Below the pieces are notes generated by a model. It made no database searches and was not told the origin of the DNA. It saw nothing but the letters and a program-made list of their open reading frames with translations. Shown here in pieces: positions 1 through 5,415 of a stretch of DNA of 5,415 nt (the stretch's first letter is position 1; every line of letters starts with the position of its first letter). The position numbers and the translations under genes were made by a program. The DNA is taken from contig DNCN01000180.1 in NCBI GenBank assembly GCA_003485015.1, forward strand, positions 1-5,415. The letters run 5' to 3'. Source of the stretch: a bacterium (lineage in GTDB: Bacteria; UBA9089).

Positions 1-16
1 CCAAGATATATCTTGG
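1..16. repeat. Perfect 16-bp palindrome inside ftsQ
   Basis: CCAAGATATATCTTGG equals its own reverse complement. It lies in the coding sequence of ftsQ (residues TKIYLG) at the very edge of the window, so flanking symmetry on the left cannot be seen. A protein-binding function is possible but unsupported; chance is a fair explanation. Confidence 0.4.
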
Positions 17-659
17 TGTTATTCAATGTATAGACAGAGAAGTTCTTTGGGTCTTTAATATTTATTTCTGAGACCAGAGACAGAAGATCCATTTCTTTCA
101 TTTCAAAGGCGATCTTAGTTGCCTGTCTGATCCTCCCTTCCTCTATCTTTGTAACTCCCGTAATAAAAGGAAGGTCATACTGAGAAGGAGACTCTAATTC
201 AAAGACCATCTCTTTGTCACACCCAAGGATAGAGCCTTGATAGAGAACAAAGGCAATAGGTATACGTGTCTTAATCTCAATGAAGATGGTTTCAGGGAAC
301 TGCTTTCTTATCTTTACTTCCTCGACTTTGGGAAGGGACCCTAAATGCCTCCTTAAATCCTCTATGTTGAATTTAAAGATATTGGGTTGAGTACTTTTGA
401 ACTTCTTGAGGCAGTAGCCTTCAACCTCTCTCTTTATCTCATCTCTATTGGGATAATCACCAAGCACAACTACATTCTTAATGACTAGACTTTCAGAAGT
501 GGTTACGACTTCAAAGAGGTGATGGATTCCCCAAAAGACAAGAAAGACAGGGATGAAGATGAGCAATAATCTTATTATCGTTCGAAACCCTAAAGGCCGG
601 GTTCTTTTTAGGGGTTTATTCCTTATCCTCAATAATCTTTGTGAGCCTTTCCTTTTCAT
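1..659 (-). CDS. ftsQ: Cell division protein FtsQ (DivIB family), 3' end cut by the window edge
   Basis: Bitopic inner-membrane divisome protein that, in the known family, joins FtsL and FtsB and links them to the septal synthases. I translated 219 uninterrupted codons from the ATG at 657-659. A very basic cytoplasmic tail (residues 1-30) precedes one membrane segment (about 31-49). A POTRA domain follows (about 57-138), with the typical 'F..N.EDLRRHLGSLPKVEEV' pattern at 96-115 and 'FPETIFIEI' at 121-129. The start of the beta domain includes 'LPFITG' at 163-168. Roughly the last 30-60 residues lie outside the window. The start is supported by an AAGGAG site overlapping the ddl stop codon; only 8 bp separate the two genes. 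The POTRA Trp often seen in 'PWV' is Lys111 here. Sequence identity within FtsQ is always low, so the call also rests on position directly after ddl. Confidence 0.92.
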   Translation of the reverse strand, partial: MKRKGSQRLLRIRNKPLKRTRPLGFRTIIRLLLIFIPVFLVFWGIHHLFEVVTTSESLVIKNVVVLGDYPNRDEIKREVEGYCLKKFKSTQPNIFKFNIEDLRRHLGSLPKVEEVKIRKQFPETIFIEIKTRIPIAFVLYQGSILGCDKEMVFELESPSQYDLPFITGVTKIEEGRIRQATKIAFEMKEMDLLSLVSEINIKDPKNFSVYTLNNTKIYL

Positions 660-663
660 TCTT

Positions 664-669
664 CTCCTT
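664..669 (-). promoter_or_regulatory. Shine-Dalgarno site of ftsQ inside the ddl stop codon
   Basis: On the coding strand AAGGAG begins within the ddl TAA stop and lies 4 nt before the ftsQ ATG. The overlap of stop codon and ribosome site suggests that ribosomes ending ddl can restart on ftsQ. The spacer is on the short side, but pairing could extend through the following AA. Confidence 0.65.
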
Positions 670-1594
670 ATTCTATAGCCGTCTCAAGCATTCTGAAAAT
701 AAGGGTATCGTAATCAATACCTGCTGCCTTAGCCTGGGCAGGGAGATCAGAGAGTGAAGTCAATCCAGGAATGGTATTAACATCATGGACATAAGGAATC
801 CCCTCCGGACTGACGATAACATCAACCCTTGAAAAACCATGACAGCCAAGAGCCTTATGGGCAGATAAGGCCGTCATCTGGGTCTCTTTATAAATCTTCT
901 CTTCTAATCTTGCCGGAATGATAAATTCAGTCATCCCTTCGGTGTATTTTGCCTCATAGTCATAAAAATCACTTTTGGGTGCGAGCTCTAAGATGGGTAA
1001 GGCCTCTTCCTTTAAGATGCCAACGGTAACGGTTTTTCCCAAGATAAACTCCTCTACAAATACATCTCCATAAATCTTGACAGTCTCCTCTATGGCAGGA
1101 AGGAGCTCTTCTTCTCTCCTTATGATCTTTATCCCTATACTCGATCCTTCATTTGTTGGCTTAATCACAAGAGGAGGATAGATATCCCTGAGTATCTTAC
1201 CACTCTGTTCTTCTAAATCTCGATCTCTTTCAATCACCCAATAGGGTGGTGTAGGAATTCCTATGGCGCTAAACATCCTCTTCGAGGCTACCTTGTTCAT
1301 GGCCAAGGCTGAAGCTAGAACCTTAGAACCTGTATAAGGAATTCCAAGTATTTCGAGTAAACCCTGAATGCAGCCATCTTCTCCAAATCTTCCATGGAGA
1401 GCAATAAAAACAATGTCTATGCCCTTCTCCTTTAGCTTAGTCACCAAATCCTTGTCTGAATCAAGCCTCACAGCCCAGAATCCCTGTTTTTTTAGAGATT
1501 TGAGTACCCTTTCTCCCGAACGAAGGGAAACCTCACGTTCTCGAGATTGACCACCCATCAAGACAGCAATTCTCTTTCCTTTCAACTCCTCCAT
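668..1594 (-). CDS. ddl: D-alanine--D-alanine ligase
   Basis: ATP-grasp enzyme joining two D-Ala molecules in the cytoplasm to make the dipeptide later added by MurF. At 308 residues it matches the short E. coli DdlB type. Visible motifs are 'GGQSREREVSLRSG' (14-27; Glu19 corresponds to DdlB Glu15), 'ALHGRFGEDG' (65-74), 'VIKPTNEGSSIG' (143-154; Lys145 and Ser151 for ATP and substrate), 'YDYEAKY' (211-217) and 'GFSRVDV' with Asp258, then 'DVNTIPGLTSLSDLP' (271-285). Tyr217 in EAKY is the residue expected for D-Ala-D-Ala rather than D-Ala-D-Lac ligases. Asp271 replaces the usual metal-binding Glu, and Asp283 sits where DdlB has Leu282. The ATG start is 12 bp after murB, with only a weak GAAGAG upstream. 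A TTG three codons later would match the DdlB length, but its purine-rich site lies too close. Confidence 0.97.
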   Translation of the reverse strand: MEELKGKRIAVLMGGQSREREVSLRSGERVLKSLKKQGFWAVRLDSDKDLVTKLKEKGIDIVFIALHGRFGEDGCIQGLLEILGIPYTGSKVLASALAMNKVASKRMFSAIGIPTPPYWVIERDRDLEEQSGKILRDIYPPLVIKPTNEGSSIGIKIIRREEELLPAIEETVKIYGDVFVEEFILGKTVTVGILKEEALPILELAPKSDFYDYEAKYTEGMTEFIIPARLEEKIYKETQMTALSAHKALGCHGFSRVDVIVSPEGIPYVHDVNTIPGLTSLSDLPAQAKAAGIDYDTLIFRMLETAIE

Positions 1595-1606
1595 CTATAT
1601 AGCTCT

Positions 1607-2455
1607 TCAGGGAAAGGTCTCCCCAATGATATTGATCTCGGGCTCAAGTAATATTCCAAAGAGTCCCTTCACTTTCTCTTGGATTAGCTCCATGAGATTG
1701 AGGACATCAGTCGCCTTGGCATCCCCCCGATTAATGATAAAATTGGCATGTTTAAATGAAACATAGGCACCACCAACCCTCTCTCCTTTTAGCCCTGCCT
1801 CCTGGATCAACTGACCAGCAAACCTGTTAGGGGGATTCCTGAAGACGCATCCTGCCGATTTAAGGAAAAGGGGTTGAGTCTCTCTCTTATATTCAAAATA
1901 CTCCCTCATCTTAGAGACAATTACTGAAGGATCTTCTCTTCTGAGTTCCAATTCTGCCTCAAGAATAATCTTGCTCCCTTTTAACCTCCTGATTCTTCTA
2001 GCAAGGGGTCTGATTAGATGGCCAAAGGCAGAGGCATTGACCATCAAAGCACCCCCAGTCGTTCCCGGGATTCCTGAAGCAAATTCAAGGCCGGATAATC
2101 CTTCTCTCTGGGCTTTATCCACCACCTTAACCAATTTGGCTGCCGCTCCAACTGCAAGACCATTCTCCACTCTTTCAACCTTCTCGAATCCTCTACCCAA
2201 TCTGATGGCTACTCCCCTAATCCCCTTATCGTTTACAAGGATGTTAGTACCTCCCCCTAAAAGGAAATAGTCAATGCCATTATCTTCTAGGATCTGAGTT
2301 AACCTCTTGAGACTCTCTTCATCTTCTGCCACCGCAAAGACATCAGCTGGTCCACCAATTCCGAAAGAGGTATGTTTTGACATAGGTTCGTTCAATTTAA
2401 TAGAGTCTATTATTTTCCTGATCTTATCGAGCAAAGCCTTCCTTAGGGTAACCAC
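1607..2455 (-). CDS. murB: UDP-N-acetylenolpyruvoylglucosamine reductase (MurB, type II-like)
   Basis: Cytoplasmic FAD enzyme that uses NADPH to reduce UDP-GlcNAc-enolpyruvate to UDP-MurNAc. The FAD domain shows 'HTSFGIGGPAD' (28-38), 'LGGGTNILVND' (66-76) and 'GLEFASGIPGTTGGA' (122-136). The C-terminal MurB domain shows 'KRETQP' (190-195), 'SAGCVFRNP' (200-208), 'AGLKG' (220-224), 'KHANFIINRG' (235-244) and 'LEPEINIIGE' (270-279; Glu273 probably the catalytic Glu). Absence of the E. coli-specific Tyr loop and the overall pattern suggest type II. Two oddities: Cys203 replaces the proton-donor Ser, and between Gly145 and Ile163 the protein is about 24 residues shorter than S. aureus MurB as I recall it, losing the segment that leads into YRxS. 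The start is taken as GTG because TAA lies three codons upstream in frame; TTG at 2432-2434 is an alternative. It lies 22 bp after murC. Length is 282 residues. Confidence 0.96.
   Translation of the reverse strand: MVTLRKALLDKIRKIIDSIKLNEPMSKHTSFGIGGPADVFAVAEDEESLKRLTQILEDNGIDYFLLGGGTNILVNDKGIRGVAIRLGRGFEKVERVENGLAVGAAAKLVKVVDKAQREGLSGLEFASGIPGTTGGALMVNASAFGHLIRPLARRIRRLKGSKIILEAELELRREDPSVIVSKMREYFEYKRETQPLFLKSAGCVFRNPPNRFAGQLIQEAGLKGERVGGAYVSFKHANFIINRGDAKATDVLNLMELIQEKVKGLFGILLEPEINIIGETFP
2437..2444 (-). promoter_or_regulatory. Possible Shine-Dalgarno site for an alternative TTG start of murB
   Basis: AAGGAAGG on the coding strand lies just before the TTG at 2432-2434 (codon 8 of the GTG-initiated reading). 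Its inner AGGA is 5 nt from that TTG. By contrast the GTG at 2453-2455 has its nearest AAGGA (2473-2477) 17 nt upstream, too far for normal initiation. The site therefore bears on which start murB uses. It may also be coincidental, because it lies in purine-rich coding sequence. Confidence 0.4.
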
Positions 2456-2477
2456 AGATCTTTATTGTTGAATCCTT

Positions 2478-3863
2478 TTATTCTTTTTCCTTCAGGTATT
2501 CGAGGAGTCCTTGCCCTACTCGGTAGATATCCCCTGCGCCAAGGGTGATAACTAAATCTCCTTTTTGAATGATCCTTTTTAGATATTCAATGGTCTCATC
2601 TAGATCCCGAATATACTTTATGTTTGGATGTCCTGCCTCCTTGACGCTTTTAACGACGAGGTCTGCCTTTATACCTTCAATAGACGCTTCACCTGCAGGA
2701 TAGATCTCAGTAATGATGACTATATCTGATTCATTGAAACATTGGGCGAAGTTCTTCCATAGAAACTTTGTTCGGGTATAGCGATGGGGTTGAAAGATAG
2801 TGACAATCCTTTGGTTTGGCCAGGCCACCCTGACCGTGCGTAAAGTAACCTCAATCTCAGTGGGATGATGGGCGTAGTCATCCAAGAAGAGAATATTTCC
2901 CTCTTCACCAAGGATCTGGAATCTACGCTCAACATTGCGATAGCTGCCAATGGCCTCCTTGATGATCTTAAAGTCTATCTCCAGCTCAAGACCAACGGCA
3001 ATGGCTGCTAAGGCATTGTTTATGTAATGGAGGCCTGGAACATTTATCCTTACTCGTCCCAAAAGATTATTCTCCTTAATTACATTGAATTCTGAATGTA
3101 GACCTCGGGCCTCGATCTCCTGGGCCATAATTTGAGGACGATGCTCGAAGCCATAGGTTACAAACCTCTTCTTTATCCGAGGGAGGAGACTGCGGAGGTA
3201 GAGATTGTCGATGCCTAAAATAGCCTTTCCATAGAAGGGGACATTATTAATAAATTCTAAGAATGCCTCCTCAATCCTCTCTAAACCATGGAAGTAATCT
3301 AAGTGTTCAAGGTCGATATTGGTTACCACGGCGATAATGGGGGAAAGCTTAAGAAAACTCCCATCACTCTCATCTGCTTCAGCAACTAAGTATCTTCCCT
3401 GTCCCAGCCGCGCTGAACCCCCAATATTGAAGAATTTCCCCCCGATGACCATAGTGGGATCAAGTCCTGCCTTGGCCAAAATCCAGCAGATCAGGGAGGT
3501 TGTTGTGGTCTTTCCATGGGTACCAGAGATGGCAATCCCAAATTTCAACCTCATCAGTTCTTTAAGCATCTCAGCCCTGGGGATGATAGAGATCCTCCGT
3601 TCCTCTGCGGCCAAAAGCTCAACATTCCTCTTTTCAATAGCTGAGGAGACAACCAGGACGTCAGCTCCTAGGACGTTTGTCGAATCATGCCCAATGAAGA
3701 TCCGAGCGCCCAGTGCAGCAAGTTTTTTAGTGGCCTCATTCTCTACTATATCCGATCCACTGATCCGGTAGCCCATATTTAACAAAACTTCAGCAATACC
3801 ACTCATTCCAGAGCCACCAATACCTACAAAATGAATGTGTTGATGTCGAATGCCCTCAATCAT
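2478..3863 (-). CDS. murC: UDP-N-acetylmuramate--L-alanine ligase
   Basis: ATP-dependent Mur ligase that adds L-Ala to UDP-MurNAc, the first amino acid of the stem peptide; cytoplasmic. At 461 residues it is full length. Domain 1 has the Rossmann-like 'GIGGSGMSG' (14-22). Domain 2 has the P-loop 'GTHGKTTTT' (114-122), 'EADESDGSF' (162-170) and 'TNIDLEHLDYF' (181-191; His187 metal site). Domain 3 has 'YRNVERRF' (308-315), 'DDYAHHPTEI' (328-337), 'FQPHRYTRT' (357-365), 'YPAGE' (388-392) and 'GAGDIYRVG' (442-450). DDYAHHPTE and FQPHRYTRT separate MurC from MurD/E/F. In the usual G.HN..NA motif the first Asn is Tyr280, while the second (Asn283) is kept. The ATG overlaps the murG stop as ATGA, with GAGG 7 nt upstream. 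Unlike in Chlamydia, murC is not fused to ddl. Confidence 0.98.
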   Translation of the reverse strand: MIEGIRHQHIHFVGIGGSGMSGIAEVLLNMGYRISGSDIVENEATKKLAALGARIFIGHDSTNVLGADVLVVSSAIEKRNVELLAAEERRISIIPRAEMLKELMRLKFGIAISGTHGKTTTTSLICWILAKAGLDPTMVIGGKFFNIGGSARLGQGRYLVAEADESDGSFLKLSPIIAVVTNIDLEHLDYFHGLERIEEAFLEFINNVPFYGKAILGIDNLYLRSLLPRIKKRFVTYGFEHRPQIMAQEIEARGLHSEFNVIKENNLLGRVRINVPGLHYINNALAAIAVGLELEIDFKIIKEAIGSYRNVERRFQILGEEGNILFLDDYAHHPTEIEVTLRTVRVAWPNQRIVTIFQPHRYTRTKFLWKNFAQCFNESDIVIITEIYPAGEASIEGIKADLVVKSVKEAGHPNIKYIRDLDETIEYLKRIIQKGDLVITLGAGDIYRVGQGLLEYLKEKE

Positions 3864-4960
3864 CCTTTGGCCTCTACCAGTTCATAGATGAGATCGATTA
3901 TCCGAAGAGTGGCTTCAGGATGAGAGAGCGATCTTGCCCTCTTTCCCATTTCTCTTAATCTCTCTGGATCACTGATTAACTCAATGAGTCTTTCGGCCAA
4001 GATTTCTCCATTCAATTCTCTATCTACGATAACTATTGCTGCACCCTTCTCTTCTAAGAGGGAGGCATTCTTCTTCTGATGATCATCGGTGGCATAGGGA
4101 TAAGGAATGAGAATACTTGGCAAGCCACATTGGGTAATTTCAGCAATAGTTCCTGCTCCTGCCCTTCCTACGACTATATCTGCTGCACCAAGAGCTAACG
4201 GCATCTCAAATATGAACTCTGCTAAATAGAAAGGGAATTCCACCCTCTTCATCCTCTCTTTGACCCAGAGATAGTCGTCCTTTCCGCTAATATGAATCAT
4301 CTGAATCCTGTCCTTGATTCTGTTCAGTCTCTCAAAGGCTTCAACTGTCGCCAGATTAATGGTGTGGGCACCCCTTGATCCGCCAAAGACAATAATAGTA
4401 GATCTCTCATCTTCAAATCCGAAGTGGACAAGGGCTTCTTTCCTTGCTATCTTTCCAATTTCAGTCCTCACTGGATTTCCGGTGACAACTATCTTCTCCG
4501 ACGGAAAGTAATGATCGCAATCCTCAAAACTTAAAGCTATCTTCTTTACCAATCTGCCCAAGACTTTATTGGTCAACCCTGGGATAGAATTCTGTTCGTG
4601 AATCATGGCCTTATATCCCAGAAGAGAGGCCAGAATCAATGGTGGACCACTTGAATACCCGCCCATTCCGATGATTACGTCTGGCTTAAAGGAGAGAATG
4701 CACCTTCTTGATTGAAAGATCCCTTTTAAGAGACTGATGAAGAATCTTAGAGTCTTCCTCGAAAGCCTCCTCTCCCAACCAGAAGTCTCAATAGGAGAGA
4801 CTCCAAAACCCGCTTCCTCAATTGTTGAACGAGCCACCCCTTGGATAGTGCCAATAAAGAGAATCTCGTTCTTCTGATCTCTTCTCTTTAACTCTTCAGC
4901 AATGCTAAGAGCGGGATAGATGTGACCTCCTGTTCCACCCCCTGCAATCAATATTCGCAA
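3860..4960 (-). CDS. murG: Undecaprenyl-PP-MurNAc-pentapeptide GlcNAc transferase
   Basis: Family GT28 glycosyltransferase, peripheral on the inner face of the membrane, which transfers GlcNAc from UDP-GlcNAc to lipid I to give lipid II. At 366 residues it is of normal length. The N-terminal acceptor domain shows 'GGGTGGHIYP' (7-16), 'GMGGYSSGPP' (98-107) and 'HEQNSIPGLTNK' (121-132). The C-terminal donor domain shows 'GGSRGAHTIN' (193-202), 'GRAGAGTIAE' (265-274) and 'IPYPYATDDHQKKNA' (285-299), whose His-Gln and Asn are typical for UDP-GlcNAc binding. 'GRAGA' replaces the more usual SRAGA. The start is TTG at 4958-4960: the family begins two to five residues before the first Gly loop, and an in-frame TAA lies 18 nt upstream. 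It overlaps ftsW by 13 bp, which implies translational coupling. Confidence 0.98.
   Translation of the reverse strand: MRILIAGGGTGGHIYPALSIAEELKRRDQKNEILFIGTIQGVARSTIEEAGFGVSPIETSGWERRLSRKTLRFFISLLKGIFQSRRCILSFKPDVIIGMGGYSSGPPLILASLLGYKAMIHEQNSIPGLTNKVLGRLVKKIALSFEDCDHYFPSEKIVVTGNPVRTEIGKIARKEALVHFGFEDERSTIIVFGGSRGAHTINLATVEAFERLNRIKDRIQMIHISGKDDYLWVKERMKRVEFPFYLAEFIFEMPLALGAADIVVGRAGAGTIAEITQCGLPSILIPYPYATDDHQKKNASLLEEKGAAIVIVDRELNGEILAERLIELISDPERLREMGKRARSLSHPEATLRIIDLIYELVEAKG
3871..3874 (-). promoter_or_regulatory. Shine-Dalgarno site of murC
   Basis: GAGG on the coding strand lies 7 nt before the murC ATG, inside the last codons of murG. With the ATGA stop/start overlap it supports this start and coupled translation of murG and murC. 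Confidence 0.6.
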
Positions 4961-5415
4961 GCTAATCCCCCACTGTTAGCCTTTGGGGATGCCCTTGATA
5001 TATTCAAGATGACTCCTATGCTGAACATAGCGAAAAGAAGGCCTGATCCACCTACGCTGACGAGAGGTAGAGGTAATCCAGTGATAGGAAAGATACCGCA
5101 TGCTACCCCCATATTGAGCAAAGCCTGAATAGTAATAGCTGAAATAAGTCCAAATCCAAGTAGTTGTCCAAAGGAATCCTTTGAATTGCAGGCAATCCTC
5201 ATTCCCCAGAAAGCGAGCCAGAGAAAGAGAAAGACGATCGCTCCTGCTCCTAAAAAACCAGTCTCTTCTCCAATAATCGCAAAGATGAAATCGGTATGAG
5301 GGTTAGGCAGATAGAAGAGTTTTTGTGCTGAATTCCCCAACCCCTTTCCCAAGAAGCCCCCGCCTCCTAAGGCAATGAAAGATTGAATGATCTGATAACC
5401 CCTATGGAGGGGATC
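4948..5415 (-). CDS. ftsW: Septal peptidoglycan polymerase FtsW (SEDS family), 5' end cut by the window edge
   Basis: Polytopic SEDS glycosyltransferase that polymerises lipid II at the septum together with the class B PBP FtsI. Only the last 155 codons are present; the frame stays open to the right edge, so the start lies outside. The visible part opens with 'DPLHRGYQIIQS' (fragment residues 1-12). It continues with 'GKGLGNSAQKLFYLP' (23-37) and 'HTDFIFAIIGEE' (40-51), whose Asp42 corresponds, as I recall, to the catalytic Asp of E. coli FtsW. About three membrane segments follow (42-73, 82-105, 118-140), and 'GLPLPLVSVGGSGLL' is at 113-127. The E. coli 'YLPEAHTDF' reads 'YLPNPHTDF' here, and 'SYGGSS' reads 'SVGGSG'. 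RodA and SpoVE are the alternatives, but the position before murG argues for FtsW. The tail after the last membrane segment is short (about 15 residues). Confidence 0.96.
   Translation of the reverse strand, partial: DPLHRGYQIIQSFIALGGGGFLGKGLGNSAQKLFYLPNPHTDFIFAIIGEETGFLGAGAIVFLFLWLAFWGMRIACNSKDSFGQLLGFGLISAITIQALLNMGVACGIFPITGLPLPLVSVGGSGLLFAMFSIGVILNISRASPKANSGGLACEY
4958..4985 (-). promoter_or_regulatory. Possible translation-initiation hairpin at the murG start
   Basis: On the mRNA, GCUAA (4976-4980) can pair with UUAGC (4961-4965) around a 10-nt loop containing the G-run GGGGG, the only plausible ribosome site for murG. Past an AG bulge (4981-4982), CAA (4983-4985) can also pair with the UUG start codon (4958-4960). 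The structure lies inside the end of ftsW, whose stop codon is beyond the murG start, so ribosomes finishing ftsW would unfold it. The stem is short and its role is inferred. Confidence 0.35.

Noticed and set aside
1583..1585. TTG start for ddl three codons downstream of the ATG
   Set aside because: The purine-rich GGAGGAG immediately abuts this TTG, which leaves no workable spacing; the ATG remains the better choice.
1595..1640. Possible internal promoter before ddl (a TATATA-like box with TTGGGG upstream)
   Set aside because: The -35 match is poor, the spacing is 19 bp, and the -10-like box sits almost against the ATG.
1961..2030. Frameshift in murB as the cause of the missing segment
   Set aside because: The reading frame is the same on both sides of the short region and contains no stop, so the bases for the missing residues are absent rather than out of frame.
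1971..2270. Plus-strand open frame of 99 codons
   Set aside because: It lies entirely opposite murB, its translation is rich in Pro, Leu and Ser like an antisense shadow, and murB is conserved across the same bases.
2720..2950. Minus-strand open frame of 76 codons inside murC
   Set aside because: It is a different frame of the murC C-terminal domain, whose DDYAHHPTE and FQPHRYTRT motifs are read in the main frame.
3319..3771. Plus-strand open frame of 150 codons
   Set aside because: It is the antisense of the most conserved part of murC (P-loop and central motifs) and shows no recognisable domain.
4922..5128. Plus-strand open frame of 68 codons across the ftsW/murG junction
   Set aside because: Antisense to two conserved genes, with no ribosome site or protein similarity that I can recognise.
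5350..5352. TTG as a start codon of a short ftsW-like protein
   Set aside because: The same frame stays open upstream to the window edge and encodes conserved FtsW sequence (DPLHRGYQIIQS), so the TTG is an internal Leu codon.

Overview
This window is a contiguous block of a bacterial dcw (division and cell wall) cluster. Every gene is on the minus strand, so transcription runs from the right edge to the left edge. In transcription order the genes are ftsW (5' part missing, right edge), murG, murC, murB, ddl and ftsQ (3' part missing, left edge). Together they cover almost every base. Two junctions overlap (ftsW/murG by 13 bp, murG/murC by 4 bp) and three gaps are 22, 12 and 8 bp, so no stretch is long enough for another gene. 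I saw no convincing promoter or terminator inside the block, which fits one polycistronic operon with translational coupling.

The genes form one pathway. MurB makes UDP-MurNAc by reducing the enolpyruvyl intermediate, MurC adds L-Ala as the first peptide residue, and Ddl makes the D-Ala-D-Ala dipeptide used later in the stem. MurG adds GlcNAc to lipid I to give lipid II. FtsW polymerises glycan from lipid II at the septum, and FtsQ is a membrane scaffold of the divisome. By analogy with other dcw clusters, murD/mraY would be expected beyond the right edge and ftsA/ftsZ beyond the left edge, but neither is visible here.

The host is a bacterium. The order murC-murB-ddl-ftsQ resembles clusters of Gram-negative-type and deep-branching lineages rather than the E. 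coli order, which lacks murB here. Arginine is written mostly with AGA/AGG (13 of 16 codons in the visible ftsQ) and the coding strand is purine-rich, a style common in thermophiles. I cannot assign a phylum.

This is a core housekeeping region and I found no sign of a new system. The observations most worth a second look are a roughly 24-residue internal shortening of MurB that removes the segment leading to its YRxS motif, a Cys at MurB's proton-donor position, and a small hairpin that would frame the murG start site.
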